Assembly: GCA_030747035.1 (NCBI GenBank)
Contig: JASLLM010000004.1
Location: 1-54,992 of the forward strand
Source of the DNA: Alphaproteobacteria bacterium
GTDB lineage: Bacteria; Pseudomonadota; Alphaproteobacteria; GCA-2731375
Direction of reading: 5' to 3'
Length of the DNA stretch: 54,992 bases
Of the stretch, positions 43,552 to 53,603 are shown in pieces. How positions within the stretch are numbered: position 1 is the stretch's first letter; every line of letters begins with the position of its first letter. Made by a program: the position numbers and the translations under genes. The notes beneath the pieces were generated by a model. It did not search any database and was not told where the DNA came from. It worked only from the letters and a program-made list of their open reading frames with translations.

Positions 43552-44799
43552 ATGCTTTTGGCCAATTTTCTGTATCGTCTAGTCAAAACGGGCCGGCTAA
43601 CGGTCATTGATGCAACAGGCCGGCGTCACGTGTTCCAGGGGAAACGCGATGGTCCGGCGGTCACGATCCGCCTGCATGCCCGGGACCTGCACTGGAAATT
43701 GTTCACCAACCCAATGCTCTACACCGGCGAGGCCTACATGAACGGCATGCTGACGGTGGAGGATGCGGAGCTATATGATTTTCTCGATCTGATGGGCATG
43801 AACGTGGGCTGGCGGCAGCCGGACCATTGGCTGCAAAATATGATTACCACGCCACTGCGCGAAGCCATGCGCCGGTTTCGGCAATATAACCCCGCCTCTC
43901 GGGCCCGGGCCAACGTCGCCCATCATTATGACCTTACGGGCCAGTTGTATGATCTGTTCCTGGATTCGGACCGGCAATATTCCTGTGCCTATTTTCAATC
44001 GCCCGATGACGATCTGGAAACGGCGCAATTGCGGAAAAAGCGTCATTTGGCGGCCAAGCTGGCGCTGGAGCCCGGCCATCGGGTGCTTGATATTGGCTCC
44101 GGCTGGGGCGGCATGGGGCTGTACCTGGCGCGCAACGAACAGGTTCTGGTCCACGGCGTAACGCTGTCCGAGGAGCAGCACAAGCTTTCCAACGAACGTG
44201 CCGCCAAGGCCGGACTGTCGGGTTTCGTCTCGTTCGCGCTGCAGGACTACCGGGCCGTCGAGGGGCCGTTCGACCGTATCGTCTCGGTCGGCATGTTCGA
44301 GCATGTGGGGCTGAACCACTATGGCGAATACTTTGACAAGGTGCGAAACCTGCTGACCGATGATGGTGTTGCCGTGCTGCACACCATCGGCCGGGCCGAC
44401 GGTCCTGGCGCGACCAATCCCTGGCTCAACAAATACATTTTCCCCGGCGGCTACAGCCCCTCGCTCTCCGAGGTTTCCGCCGCGGTCGAAAAGGCCGATC
44501 TGTATATCACGGATGTGGAAATATTCCGCCTGCAGTATGCCGAGACCCTGCGCCATTGGCGGCAGCGCTTCTACAGCAACCGGGACAAGGTCGCGGCATT
44601 GTTCGATGAACGATTTGTCCGCATGTGGGATTTCTATCTATGCGGCTCCGAGGTCGCCTTCCGCCATGGCGGTCATGTGGTCTTCCAATTGCAGTTGGCC
44701 AAGAAGGCCGATGCGGTGCCCGAGACCCGGGATTACATATTCGATGGCGAAAGACGGCTGTCGCGGCGGGCCCAGAAGTCCGATTCGCGCGCGGCGTGA
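43552..44799 (+). CDS. Cyclopropane-fatty-acyl-phospholipid synthase family enzyme
   Basis: A 415-residue SAM-dependent enzyme methylating double bonds of membrane lipids. The N-terminal part has H-A-R-D-L-H-W-K-L and M-N-G-M-L-T-V-E-D. The methyltransferase core has N-V-A-H-H-Y-D-L, V-L-D-I-G-S-G-W-G-G and M-F-E-H-V-G-L-N-H-Y, all CFA synthase hallmarks. AGGTTGATC precedes the ATG at 43552; a start 45 bases earlier is possible but lacks a site. The gene stands alone between two operons; the 211 bp after it hold nothing I can identify. Confidence 0.88.
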   Translation: MLLANFLYRLVKTGRLTVIDATGRRHVFQGKRDGPAVTIRLHARDLHWKLFTNPMLYTGEAYMNGMLTVEDAELYDFLDLMGMNVGWRQPDHWLQNMITTPLREAMRRFRQYNPASRARANVAHHYDLTGQLYDLFLDSDRQYSCAYFQSPDDDLETAQLRKKRHLAAKLALEPGHRVLDIGSGWGGMGLYLARNEQVLVHGVTLSEEQHKLSNERAAKAGLSGFVSFALQDYRAVEGPFDRIVSVGMFEHVGLNHYGEYFDKVRNLLTDDGVAVLHTIGRADGPGATNPWLNKYIFPGGYSPSLSEVSAAVEKADLYITDVEIFRLQYAETLRHWRQRFYSNRDKVAALFDERFVRMWDFYLCGSEVAFRHGGHVVFQLQLAKKADAVPETRDYIFDGERRLSRRAQKSDSRAA

Positions 44800-45010
44800 T
44801 CCTGGGTACGAATTCGCCGGTGCCGTTCAGGCATTTCGCCAGGATAATCTTAGAGCCGGCGAGATGCTGAATTATGCCGTGATTTCATGCTGCAAGGGCA
44901 GTTATCAACGGGTTTCATGGGATTAAATATTTTGTTGCCCACAGCTTTTCGGGGGCGGGAAAAATCTGGCGGGGGGAAGGCCTTCGCTGGTCGTGATAGG
45001 TTGCCCGCAG

Positions 45011-46537
45011 ATGAACGCAGACAGTACCAATAATCCGGTTTTGGCCACCATCGGCGACCCCGACGAAGCGTCAGGGGGCGAACCCCTGGCGCAGGCCGAA
45101 TACCGCACGCCGCCCGCCAATCTGGAGGCGGAGCAGGCGCTGTTGGGCGCCATTCTGGTCAACAACGAAGCCGCCAGCCGGGTCACCGATTTCCTGCGGC
45201 CGGAGCATTTTCAGGAGCCGGGCCACCAGCGCATCTATTCCGCGGCGCTGAAGTTGATTGAACGGGGACAGATCGCCAATCCGGTGACCCTGAAGTATTT
45301 TTTCGATCAGGACGAGGCCTTGGCGGAAGTGGGCGGGGCCCAGTATCTGGCCCGCTTGGCCGGCGCCGCCGTGACCGTGATCAACGCCCAGCATTATGGC
45401 CGGGCGATTTTTGACTTGGCGCTGCGCCGGGGTCTGATCGAAATCGGCGAGGCCATGGTTAACGACGCCTATGACGCGGACGTGGATGTGCAGGCCAGCG
45501 ACCAGATCGAAACGGCCGAGCAGGACCTTTTCCAACTGGCCGAACATGGCCAGGCGGACCGGGGTTTGATGTCCTTCGACAGTGTCCTCGCTTCCTCCAT
45601 CAATATGGCCGAGGCCGCCTACCACCGGGATGGCCAGATGATGGGGGTATCCAGCGGCCTGCTGGATCTGGACCAGAAGCTGGGCGGCCTGCATCCATCC
45701 GATCTGGTCATTCTGGCCGGCCGCCCTGCCATGGGCAAATCCGCCCTGGCGGCCAACATTGCCTTTCACGCGGCCCACAACATCAAACGGCAGCGCCAGG
45801 AAGACGGCGAAGAGAAAATCGTCGACGGAGCCGTGGCGGCATTTTTCAGCCTGGAGATGTCGGCCGAGCAATTGGCCACCCGGCTGTTGGCGGAACAGGC
45901 CCGCATCAGCTCGGAAAAGATTCGCCGCGGCGAAATCACCGAGGACGAGTTTTCCCGCCTGGTCACCGCCTCTCAGGCCATTGAACAGGCGCCGCTATAT
46001 ATTGACGATACCCCGGCCCTGACCGTTTCCGCCCTGCGTACCCGGGCCCGGCGGTTGAAGCGCCAGCATGATCTGGGTCTGGTGGTGGTCGATTACCTGC
46101 AATTGCTGCGCGGTACGGGCCGGAACTTGGAAAACCGGGTGCAGGAGATATCCGAAATTACCCAAGGCTTGAAGGCCCTGGCCAAGGAATTGGATATCCC
46201 GGTGTTGGCCCTGTCGCAGCTCTCGCGGCAGGTGGAGGCACGGGAGGACAAGCGGCCGCTGTTATCGGATCTGCGGGAATCGGGTTCGATTGAGCAGGAC
46301 GCCGACGTGGTGATGTTCGTCTACCGGGAAGAATATTATCACGAACGCAAACAGCCCGAGCCCGACACGCCTGACCATGCCAAATGGCTGGAAAAGGCGG
46401 ATCAGATCCATGGCATAGCCGAGGTCATTATCGGCAAGCAGCGCCACGGCCCCACCGGTACCGTACGCCTGCAGTTCGAGCGGGAGTTCACCAAGTTCAG
46501 CAATCTCGAGGTGGGCCACTATAGCAATGGTCACTAG
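45011..46537 (+). CDS. dnaB: Replicative DNA helicase
   Basis: A 508-residue hexameric 5'-3' helicase of the replisome. The N domain starts P-P-A-N-L-E-A-E-Q-A-L-L-G-A-I-L-V-N-N. The RecA-like core has Walker A A-G-R-P-A-M-G-K-S-A, and the Walker B strand is L-V-V-V-D-Y-L-Q-L-L. L-S-Q-L-S-R-Q-V-E-A-R and D-L-R-E-S-G-S-I-E-Q-D-A-D follow. There is a short insert with R-Q-R-Q-E-D-G-E-E-K after the P-loop helix. It overlaps alr by 11 bases. Confidence 0.96.
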   Translation: MNADSTNNPVLATIGDPDEASGGEPLAQAEYRTPPANLEAEQALLGAILVNNEAASRVTDFLRPEHFQEPGHQRIYSAALKLIERGQIANPVTLKYFFDQDEALAEVGGAQYLARLAGAAVTVINAQHYGRAIFDLALRRGLIEIGEAMVNDAYDADVDVQASDQIETAEQDLFQLAEHGQADRGLMSFDSVLASSINMAEAAYHRDGQMMGVSSGLLDLDQKLGGLHPSDLVILAGRPAMGKSALAANIAFHAAHNIKRQRQEDGEEKIVDGAVAAFFSLEMSAEQLATRLLAEQARISSEKIRRGEITEDEFSRLVTASQAIEQAPLYIDDTPALTVSALRTRARRLKRQHDLGLVVVDYLQLLRGTGRNLENRVQEISEITQGLKALAKELDIPVLALSQLSRQVEAREDKRPLLSDLRESGSIEQDADVVMFVYREEYYHERKQPEPDTPDHAKWLEKADQIHGIAEVIIGKQRHGPTGTVRLQFEREFTKFSNLEVGHYSNGH

Positions 46538-47636
46538 CGCGCACGCCAGCGAGGTTCAGGCCGGCGCGGTTCTGGAGATCGACCTCGAAGCCCTGGCGGC
46601 GAACTATGAAATCCTGAAACAGCGCGCCGCGCCCGCGGAATGCGCCGCCGTCGTCAAGGCTGACGCCTATGGGCTGGGCGCGGAACGGGTCGGACCGGTG
46701 CTGGCGGCAGCGGGCTGCGAGACCTTTTTCGTCGCCCATTTGAGTGAAGCCATCGCCTTGCGCCGGGCCCTCGGCGTTAAGGCCTCGATCTATGTCCTCA
46801 ACGGCATTCTGCCGGGCATGGAAGACGATTTCACGGCCCATGATCTGAGGCCGGTACTGAATACCCTGGAACAGTTGGACCTGTGGCCGGGACCGGCCGC
46901 GCTGCATCTGGATACGGGCATGAATCGCCTTGGGTTGAGCCCGGAAGATGTCGCCGCCCTGGCCGCCGCGCCGGAACGTCTGCGGCATGTGGATCTGCGC
47001 TGCATCATCAGCCACCTCGCCTGCGCCGACCAGGCCGATCACGCCATGAATGACGAACAGCGGCAATTGTTCGATCGCCTGCGCGCCAAGTTGCCAGGAA
47101 AACCGGCCTCTTTGGCCAATTCCTCCGGCATTTTCTTGGGCCCGGACTATCACCATGACCTGGTTCGTCCCGGCGTCGCCTTATACGGTGCAAATCCGAC
47201 GCCGGGCGCCGCCAATCCCATGCGCGAGGTGGTCCGCCTGAAAGGCAGGATCATCCAGGTGCGGGAAATTGACACCCCACAGAGCGTTGGCTACGGTGCC
47301 ACCCATCGGGCCACGGGGCCACGGCGGATCGCCACGGTTCCGGTGGGTTATGCCGATGGCTATCTGCGCTCATTGTCCGGGCAGGGCGTGGGCTGTCTTG
47401 CCGGGGTTTCGGTACCAATCGTGGGGCGCGTTTCCATGGATCTGATCACGCTGGATGTCACGGAGGTGCCGGGGGACGCGGTGCATGTGGGCGCCCTGGT
47501 CGAGCTGATTGGCGGCGGCGGACCGACGCTGGACGAAATCGCCGAAAAGGCCGGCACCATCGGCTATGAAATTCTGACTTCTTTGGGGCGGCGCTACCAG
47601 CGGCAATATCTCAAGGCTGGGAAACAGCCACGATGA
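46527..47636 (+). CDS. alr: Alanine racemase
   Basis: A 369-residue PLP enzyme making D-alanine for peptidoglycan. The PLP lysine is Lys44 in A-V-V-K-A-D-A-Y-G-L-G, and the second catalytic residue is the Tyr in S-V-G-Y-G-A-T-H. H-L-D-T-G-M-N-R-L-G and G-R-V-S-M-D follow. It overlaps dnaB by 11 bases and mlaE by 4, so the three form one transcript, a common alphaproteobacterial order. Confidence 0.96.
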   Translation: MVTSAHASEVQAGAVLEIDLEALAANYEILKQRAAPAECAAVVKADAYGLGAERVGPVLAAAGCETFFVAHLSEAIALRRALGVKASIYVLNGILPGMEDDFTAHDLRPVLNTLEQLDLWPGPAALHLDTGMNRLGLSPEDVAALAAAPERLRHVDLRCIISHLACADQADHAMNDEQRQLFDRLRAKLPGKPASLANSSGIFLGPDYHHDLVRPGVALYGANPTPGAANPMREVVRLKGRIIQVREIDTPQSVGYGATHRATGPRRIATVPVGYADGYLRSLSGQGVGCLAGVSVPIVGRVSMDLITLDVTEVPGDAVHVGALVELIGGGGPTLDEIAEKAGTIGYEILTSLGRRYQRQYLKAGKQPR

Positions 47637-48409
47637 ATAATCCACTGGCGGCGGTGGGCCGCATTTTCTTGAGTTTTCTGGCCACCGTCGGGCGTCTGTC
47701 CATGTTCACGGGCCGCTCGCTGTCCGCCGTCGTCACATTGCCGTTCTATTGGCGCCTGTGTTTGCAGCAGATGATGACCATCGGCTACTACTCCCTGCCC
47801 GTGGTCGGCATGACGGCACTGTTTACCGGCGCCGTATTGGCCTTACAGATATACCTCGGCTCCGCCCGTTTTGGCGCTGAAAGCGCGGTGCCCAATATTG
47901 TCGTCGTCGGCCTGACCCGCGAACTGGGACCGGTTCTGGCGGGCCTGATGCTGGGCGGCCGGGTCGGCGCCGCCATCGCGGCCGAGCTGGGCACCATGAA
48001 GGTGACGGAGCAGTTGGATGCCCTGATCACCCTGCAGACCAATCCGTTCCGCTATCTGGTGGTGCCCCGCCTGGTCGCGGCCACCGTGACCACGCCGATC
48101 CTGGTGCTGATCGCCGATATCATCGGGGTCATGGGCGGTTATCTGGTCGGTATTCACCGCCTGGATTTCAACTCCGCAGTTTATTTGAAGAACACCTATG
48201 ATTTCCTCGAGGCCATGGACGTGACCTCCGGGCTGGTCAAGGCGGCGGTGTTCGGTTTTCTGATTGCTTTGATGGGCTGCTACCATGGCTTCAACTCCAA
48301 GGGCGGGGCCCAGGGCGTGGGCCGGGCGACGACCGATGCCGTGGTCTCCTCGCTGATCCTGATCCTGATCTCGAACTATTTCGTGACGGAAGCGTTTTTC
48401 TCGCAATGA
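47633..48409 (+). CDS. mlaE: Phospholipid-transport ABC permease (MlaE-like)
   Basis: A 258-residue inner-membrane permease of the Mla lipid transport system. About five membrane helices, with the family stretch L-T-R-E-L-G-P-V-L-A-G-L-M-L-G-G-R-V-G-A and E-L-G-T-M-K-V-T-E-Q-L-D-A-L. It moves phospholipids between the two membranes to keep outer-membrane asymmetry. Coupled with mlaF 7 bp downstream; mlaD and mlaC are not in this window. Confidence 0.93.
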   Translation: MNNPLAAVGRIFLSFLATVGRLSMFTGRSLSAVVTLPFYWRLCLQQMMTIGYYSLPVVGMTALFTGAVLALQIYLGSARFGAESAVPNIVVVGLTRELGPVLAGLMLGGRVGAAIAAELGTMKVTEQLDALITLQTNPFRYLVVPRLVAATVTTPILVLIADIIGVMGGYLVGIHRLDFNSAVYLKNTYDFLEAMDVTSGLVKAAVFGFLIALMGCYHGFNSKGGAQGVGRATTDAVVSSLILILISNYFVTEAFFSQ

Positions 48410-48416
48410 GGGTGTC

Positions 48417-49190
48417 ATGATGACCGAGACACCGCGCCTGGAACTCATTGATGTGCATAAATCGTTCGGCCCGAAAGTCGTGCTGAACGGCCTCAACCTG
48501 TCGCTGGCCAGGGGCGAATCGGTGGTGGTGATCGGCGGCTCGGGCACCGGCAAGTCGGTGATGTTGAAATGCATCCTTGGTCTGTTGCATCCCGAACAGG
48601 GCCGGATCCTGATTGATGGCGAGGATACCGTGGCCCTGCGCGGGGCGGAGAGGGAACGCATTCTGACCAAATTCGGCATGCTGTTTCAATCCGCCGCCCT
48701 GTTTGATTCCCTGACGGTCTGGGAAAACGTCGCCTTTGGCCTGATCGAGGGTGCGGGCATGGAGCGGGAGGCGGCCCGGGCCATCGCCATCGACAAACTG
48801 GCCAAGGTGGGCCTGGGCGAGGACATGGCCGAGGCCGACCCCGCCGGGCTGTCGGGCGGCATGCGCAAGCGCGTCGGCTTGGCCCGGGCCATTGCGACCG
48901 AGCCCGACATCATTTTTTTTGACGAGCCGACCACCGGCCTGGATCCGATCATGGGCGATGTGATCAACAATCTGATCACCGAATGCGTGCGGGACCTGGG
49001 CGCGACCACCCTAACCATCAGCCACGATATGTCCTCGGCCCGCACCATCGCCGACCGGGTCGCCATGCTGTATGGCGGCCAGATTATCTGGGCCGGCGGC
49101 GTTGACGAAATCGACCATTGCGGCAATGACTTTGTCGATCAGTTCATTCACGGGCGCGAGGAGGGTCCCTTCGCGCTGGAAGTAACCTAG
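48417..49190 (+). CDS. mlaF: Phospholipid-transport ABC ATPase (MlaF-like)
   Basis: A 257-residue ATPase pairing with the MlaE permease. Walker A is G-G-S-G-T-G-K-S-V near residues 40-48, the signature L-S-G-G-M-R-K-R-V is the Mla/Mkl form, and Walker B is I-I-F-F-D-E-P-T-T-G-L-D. The His switch is S-H-D-M. The C-terminal part resembles other MlaF proteins. Followed after 13 bp by radA. Confidence 0.94.
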   Translation: MMTETPRLELIDVHKSFGPKVVLNGLNLSLARGESVVVIGGSGTGKSVMLKCILGLLHPEQGRILIDGEDTVALRGAERERILTKFGMLFQSAALFDSLTVWENVAFGLIEGAGMEREAARAIAIDKLAKVGLGEDMAEADPAGLSGGMRKRVGLARAIATEPDIIFFDEPTTGLDPIMGDVINNLITECVRDLGATTLTISHDMSSARTIADRVAMLYGGQIIWAGGVDEIDHCGNDFVDQFIHGREEGPFALEVT

Positions 49191-49203
49191 GACGGAAGAA
49201 CAG

Positions 49204-50586
49204 GTGGCCAAGACGGCTGAACAATTCGTCTGTCAAAGCTGTGGCGCGGTGCACGGCAAATGGTCCGGGCGCTGCACCGCCTGTGGCGAATGGAACTCCA
49301 TCACCGAGGAAGCCGGGCGGGAGGCACCGCCGAAAGGTCTAGGACAGGGCAAGGGCCGAGTTCTGGACTTCCGCAAGCTGAACCAGCATGGCGAGCTGGA
49401 GGGGCCGCGCACGGCCTCGGGCCTGGGCGAGTTCGACCGGGTCTGCGGCGGCGGACTGGTACCGGGCTCGGCCGTTCTGATCGGCGGTGATCCGGGCATC
49501 GGCAAATCCACCATATTGCTGCAGGTGGTCGCCCGGCTGGCCAAACAGGGTATCGCCTGTGCCTATATCTCGGGCGAGGAAGCCCCGGCCCAGGTGCGCA
49601 TGCGGGCGAGACGGCTTGGCCTGGAAGGCGCGCCGCTGGATCTGGCCGCCGCGACATCCGTGCGCGACATTGTCGCCACCTTGGACGGCCCGGAGGCGCC
49701 GCATGTGGTGGTCATCGATTCCATCCAGACCATGTATGTGGACAGCATCGAATCGGCCCCCGGTACGGTCAGCCAGGTCCGCGCCTCGGCCCAGGAATTG
49801 ATCCGCGCCGCCAAGCGCCGGGATATCTGCCTGCTGCTGGTCGGCCATGTCACCAAGGACGGACAGATCGCCGGGCCGCGGGTGCTGGAGCACATGGTCG
49901 ACAGCGTGCTCTATTTCGAGGGCGAGCGCGGGCATCAATTCCGCATCCTGCGCGCCGTGAAGAACCGCTTCGGCCCGACCGACGAAATCGGCGTGTTCGA
50001 GATGAGCGACGCCGGCCTGATGGAGGTCAGCAATCCTTCCGCATTGTTTCTCGCCAACCGGGGCGAGGCTGGTGATATCTCGGGCAGCGCCGTCTTTGCT
50101 GGCCTGGAAGGTAGCCGCCCGGTGCTGGTTGAAATCCAGGCCCTGGTGGCGCCCTCGCCGCCCGGCAATCCCCGGCGCACGGTGGTGGGCTGGGACGGCA
50201 ACCGCCTGGCCATGGTGCTGGCGGTGCTTGATGCCCGTTGCGGCCTGGGCATGGCCGGTCACGATGTCTATTTGAACGTGGCGGGCGGCCTGCGCATCAA
50301 TGAACCGGCGGCGGATCTGGCGGTGGCCGCCGCCCTGGTCTCTTCCTTGATGGAAGTGCCGGTGCCCAGGGAAGCCGTGTTGTTCGGCGAAATCAGTCTT
50401 TCGGGCGAGGTGCGGCCCGTTGCGCAGGCGGAACTACGCATGAAGGAGGCGGCCAAATTGGGCTTTACCAGGGCCCTGGCGCCGCCGACGCCGAAAGTAC
50501 GCAAAAGCCCCCTGACGATCGGCGAAATCAGCCGTTTGCCGGAGTTGGTGGAACTGTTTGCCTCCGACGGGGTGAAGGCCGTATAG
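49204..50586 (+). CDS. radA: DNA repair protein RadA
   Basis: A 460-residue RecA-like branch-migration protein (also called Sms). The N-terminal zinc finger has C-Q-S-C and C-T-A-C. Walker A is G-G-D-P-G-I-G-K-S-T. The RadA-specific K-N-R-F-G motif is present, and the C-terminal Lon-protease-like domain begins L-N-V-A-G-G-L-R-I-N-E-P. GTG is the start, with GGAAG upstream. Next is cvpA, 7 bp away. Confidence 0.95.
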   Translation: MAKTAEQFVCQSCGAVHGKWSGRCTACGEWNSITEEAGREAPPKGLGQGKGRVLDFRKLNQHGELEGPRTASGLGEFDRVCGGGLVPGSAVLIGGDPGIGKSTILLQVVARLAKQGIACAYISGEEAPAQVRMRARRLGLEGAPLDLAAATSVRDIVATLDGPEAPHVVVIDSIQTMYVDSIESAPGTVSQVRASAQELIRAAKRRDICLLLVGHVTKDGQIAGPRVLEHMVDSVLYFEGERGHQFRILRAVKNRFGPTDEIGVFEMSDAGLMEVSNPSALFLANRGEAGDISGSAVFAGLEGSRPVLVEIQALVAPSPPGNPRRTVVGWDGNRLAMVLAVLDARCGLGMAGHDVYLNVAGGLRINEPAADLAVAAALVSSLMEVPVPREAVLFGEISLSGEVRPVAQAELRMKEAAKLGFTRALAPPTPKVRKSPLTIGEISRLPELVELFASDGVKAV

Positions 50587-50593
50587 AACCGCC

Positions 50594-51304
50594 ATGTTTA
50601 GTGAATTTCCCATAAACGTGACGGACCTGGTGATCGCGGCGATCCTGCTGATCTCCGGCTTGCTGGCGTTGAGCCGCGGTTTCGTCAAGGAAGTGCTGTC
50701 AATCGCCGGCTGGGTCATTGCCGCCGTCGCGGCGTTGGAGCTGTTTCCATATGTCCAGCCCATCGCCCGCCGCTATATCAAACAAGACCTGATCGCCGAT
50801 TCGGTCTCCAGCGTGGTTATCTTCGTGGTCGTGCTGACCCTGGCCTCGCTGCTGTCATCGGCCATATCCAGGCGGGTGCAACGCAGCGAAATCGGCGTCC
50901 TGGACCGCTCCCTCGGTTTCCTGTTCGGTCTGCTGCGCGGCGTCGTGGTGATCGCCCTGGCTTATCTGGTCCTGGTGCAATTCCTGCCGGCCAGGGATCA
51001 GCCGGACTGGCTGCGTCAGGCCCGGGCCATGCCGGCCATCGAGTATAGCGCGGAATTGCTGGCCAACCTGGCGCCGGAAGACGTGCGCGAAGGACTGGCG
51101 GGTATCGGCGAAATGGGGCGTGAGGGCGGCAAGGAGTTGGATTCCACACTGGACCGGGCGATTGACGCCGGCCGCGCGGCGGAGCAGCTGAAGGGCGCCA
51201 TCGATGGCACAAACAGGGCCGCTGACAAGGGCCGAGAAAGCGGCTATACATCCGGCTCGCGTGACGATATGAACCGCCTTATCCAGAACCGGACGGACAA
51301 GTGA
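50594..51304 (+). CDS. cvpA: CvpA family membrane protein
   Basis: A 236-residue protein with four membrane helices in the first 145 residues: V-T-D-L-V-I-A-A-I-L-L-I-S-G at the start, then S-R-G-F-V-K-E-V-L-S-I-A-G-W, the family signature. The C-terminal 80 residues are soluble. The family is linked to envelope integrity and colicin V production. It overlaps a possible purF GTG start, and the cvpA-purF pair is conserved. Confidence 0.9.
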   Translation: MFSEFPINVTDLVIAAILLISGLLALSRGFVKEVLSIAGWVIAAVAALELFPYVQPIARRYIKQDLIADSVSSVVIFVVVLTLASLLSSAISRRVQRSEIGVLDRSLGFLFGLLRGVVVIALAYLVLVQFLPARDQPDWLRQARAMPAIEYSAELLANLAPEDVREGLAGIGEMGREGGKELDSTLDRAIDAGRAAEQLKGAIDGTNRAADKGRESGYTSGSRDDMNRLIQNRTDK

Positions 51305-51354
51305 CCCAGCGTTCCGATGACGACCACAGCGGCCAGGATGGCGGAGTTCCCAGT

Positions 51355-52839
51355 ATGGCTGGAACCACGAACCCTTTCGCACATCGCCATGGCCAATCCG
51401 GGGCCGACAGTGACAAGTTTCATGAAGAATGCGGTGTCTTCGGCATTATCGGCAGCACGGATGCCGCCGCTCATACGGTGCTTGGTTTGCACGCCCTGCA
51501 GCACCGGGGACAGGAGGCGGCGGGCATCGTTACCCACGATGGCGGGCAGTTCTTTTCCCACCGCAGCCTTGGCCACGTCGGCGACAATTTCAACTCGGAA
51601 TCCGTAATCAGCCGGCTGCCCGGTGATGCGGCGTTGGGTCATAACCGTTATGCCACGACGGGCGACACTATCCTGCGTAATGTCCAGCCCCTGTTCGCGG
51701 AATTGCAATCGGGCGGTTTCGCCATTGGCCACAACGGTAATCTGACCAATTCGGGCACCTTGCGCAGCCAGTTGGTGCAGCGGGGCTGCATTTTTCAGTC
51801 AACCATGGATACCGAGGTGATCACTCATTTGATCGCCACTTCGAGCTACCACGATCTGCTGGACCGCATGATCGATGCCCTGAAAGCCGTGGTTGGGGCC
51901 TATAGCCTGGTCGCCATGACCGAGGATAAACTGATCGGCGTGCGCGACCCCATGGGGGTGCGGCCGTTGATCCTGGGCCATCTGGAAGGCGCGCCGATCC
52001 TGACATCGGAAACCTGTGCCCTGGACATCATCGGGGCCGAATTCGTGCGCGAAGTGGCGCCGGGCGAATTGATCGTTTGCAGCCGCGACGGCATCGAAAG
52101 CCTGATGCCCTTCCCACCGGCGCAATCCCGGCCCTGCATCTTCGAATATGTCTATTTCTCACGGCCCGACAGCATCACGAACGGCCGCTCCATCTACACT
52201 GTGCGCAAAGCCATCGGTGCCCATCTGGCGCGGGAAAGCGCGGTGGGGGCGGATGTGGTCATACCGGTACCGGATTCCGGCACGCCGGCCGCCATCGGCT
52301 ATGCCGAGGAAGCAGGCGTGCCGTTCGAACTGGGCATTATCCGCAACCACTATGTGGGCCGAACCTTTATCGAACCCTCGCAGAGCATCCGCAACTTCGG
52401 CGTCAAGTTGAAACACAACGCCAACCGGGCGGAGATCGAGGGCCGGCGCGTGGTGCTGGTGGATGATTCCATCGTGCGCGGCACTACCTCGAGCAAAATC
52501 GTGCAGATGGTACGAGACGCCGGCGCCCAGGAGGTGCATATGCGCATCGCTTCACCGCCCACCGCTAACCCCTGCTATTACGGCATCGATACCCCCAGCC
52601 GCGAGGAGTTGATGGCCGCCAATCTGGACGTGGAAGCCATGGGCCGACAAATCGGCGTCGACAGCCTGGCCTTTATTTCCATCAACGGCCTGTACCGGGC
52701 CGTGGGCGGGATCGACCGCGATGAAGAACAGCCGCAGTATTGCGATGCCTGTTTCACCGACCAATATCCGGTCTCGCTGGTCGATCTGGCCCAGGGCCGG
52801 GCGCCGGCGCAATTGTCGCTGCTGGCGGAGCATAGTTAA
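51355..52839 (+). CDS. purF: Amidophosphoribosyltransferase
   Basis: A 494-residue enzyme (512 from a GTG at 51301) making phosphoribosylamine from PRPP and glutamine, the first purine step. The glutaminase nucleophile is the Cys in E-E-C-G-V-F-G-I, preceded by a short propeptide. A-L-Q-H-R-G-Q-E-A-A-G and H-N-R-Y-A-T-T-G-D follow. The PRPP site is V-V-L-V-D-D-S-I-V-R-G-T-T-S. GCGGAG precedes 51355, while 51301 lacks a good site but overlaps the cvpA stop; both are possible. Confidence 0.95.
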   Translation: MAGTTNPFAHRHGQSGADSDKFHEECGVFGIIGSTDAAAHTVLGLHALQHRGQEAAGIVTHDGGQFFSHRSLGHVGDNFNSESVISRLPGDAALGHNRYATTGDTILRNVQPLFAELQSGGFAIGHNGNLTNSGTLRSQLVQRGCIFQSTMDTEVITHLIATSSYHDLLDRMIDALKAVVGAYSLVAMTEDKLIGVRDPMGVRPLILGHLEGAPILTSETCALDIIGAEFVREVAPGELIVCSRDGIESLMPFPPAQSRPCIFEYVYFSRPDSITNGRSIYTVRKAIGAHLARESAVGADVVIPVPDSGTPAAIGYAEEAGVPFELGIIRNHYVGRTFIEPSQSIRNFGVKLKHNANRAEIEGRRVVLVDDSIVRGTTSSKIVQMVRDAGAQEVHMRIASPPTANPCYYGIDTPSREELMAANLDVEAMGRQIGVDSLAFISINGLYRAVGGIDRDEEQPQYCDACFTDQYPVSLVDLAQGRAPAQLSLLAEHS

Positions 52840-52853
52840 AGGCGCTTGCCGTC

Positions 52854-53603
52854 ATGAGCCCACGCTTGAAGGACCGAATAGCCTTGATCACCGGTGCCTC
52901 CCGCGGGGTCGGCGCCGCTGTCGCCAAGGCCTACGCGGCCGAGGGCGCCCATGTCATCCTGGTCGCCCGCACCACCGGTGCGCTGGAGGAGGTGGATGAC
53001 GAGATTAGGTCCCTGGGTGGCGGCGGCGCGACGCTGGTGCCGATGGATCTGGCCGATTTTGGTGCCATCGACGATTTGGGCCGGCAGATTTTCCAACGCT
53101 GGGGCAAGCTGGATATTCTGCTCGGCAATGCCGCCATTCTGGGCGATCTCTCCCCCGTCGGCCATATTCGGCCCGAGGTCTGGCAGCGTGCCTATGATCT
53201 GAACGTCACCGCCAACTACCGCCTGATCCGCTCCATGGATGCCCTGTTGCGCCAGTCGGATGCGGGACGGGCGATCTTCGTTACCTCCGGTGCGTCGCGG
53301 TCGCTTTCGCCATACTGGGGCCTCTATGCCTCGACCAAGGCGGCCCTGGACGCGATCGCACAGATTTATGCCAAGGAAACCCAGAACACCGCTCTGCGGG
53401 TCAATCTGGTCAATCCCGGTCCGACGCGGACGGAAATGCGCGCGGCGGCTTTCCCCGGCGAAGATCCCGACAGCCTGCCGCCGCCCGAACATCTGGCCGA
53501 AACCCTGATCCGCCTGGCCGAACCCGGCTTCACCGAAACCGGCCTGTGGGTCGCGGCGGACGTGCAACCAGCCGCCTCACCGCCGGACGATTCAATTCAC
53601 TGA
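52854..53603 (+). CDS. Short-chain dehydrogenase/reductase
   Basis: A 249-residue SDR. The cofactor motif is T-G-A-S-R-G-V-G-A at about 13-21. Unlike most SDRs, the usual N-N-A-G is G-N-A-A (L-G-N-A-A-I-L-G). The catalytic Ser lies in V-T-S-G-A-S-R and Tyr-Lys in Y-A-S-T-K-A-A. Gene order purF-SDR is common in alphaproteobacteria. The substrate is unknown. Its stop region overlaps the 3' end of the convergent FrnE-like selenoprotein gene by 7 bp. Confidence 0.88.
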   Translation: MSPRLKDRIALITGASRGVGAAVAKAYAAEGAHVILVARTTGALEEVDDEIRSLGGGGATLVPMDLADFGAIDDLGRQIFQRWGKLDILLGNAAILGDLSPVGHIRPEVWQRAYDLNVTANYRLIRSMDALLRQSDAGRAIFVTSGASRSLSPYWGLYASTKAALDAIAQIYAKETQNTALRVNLVNPGPTRTEMRAAAFPGEDPDSLPPPEHLAETLIRLAEPGFTETGLWVAADVQPAASPPDDSIH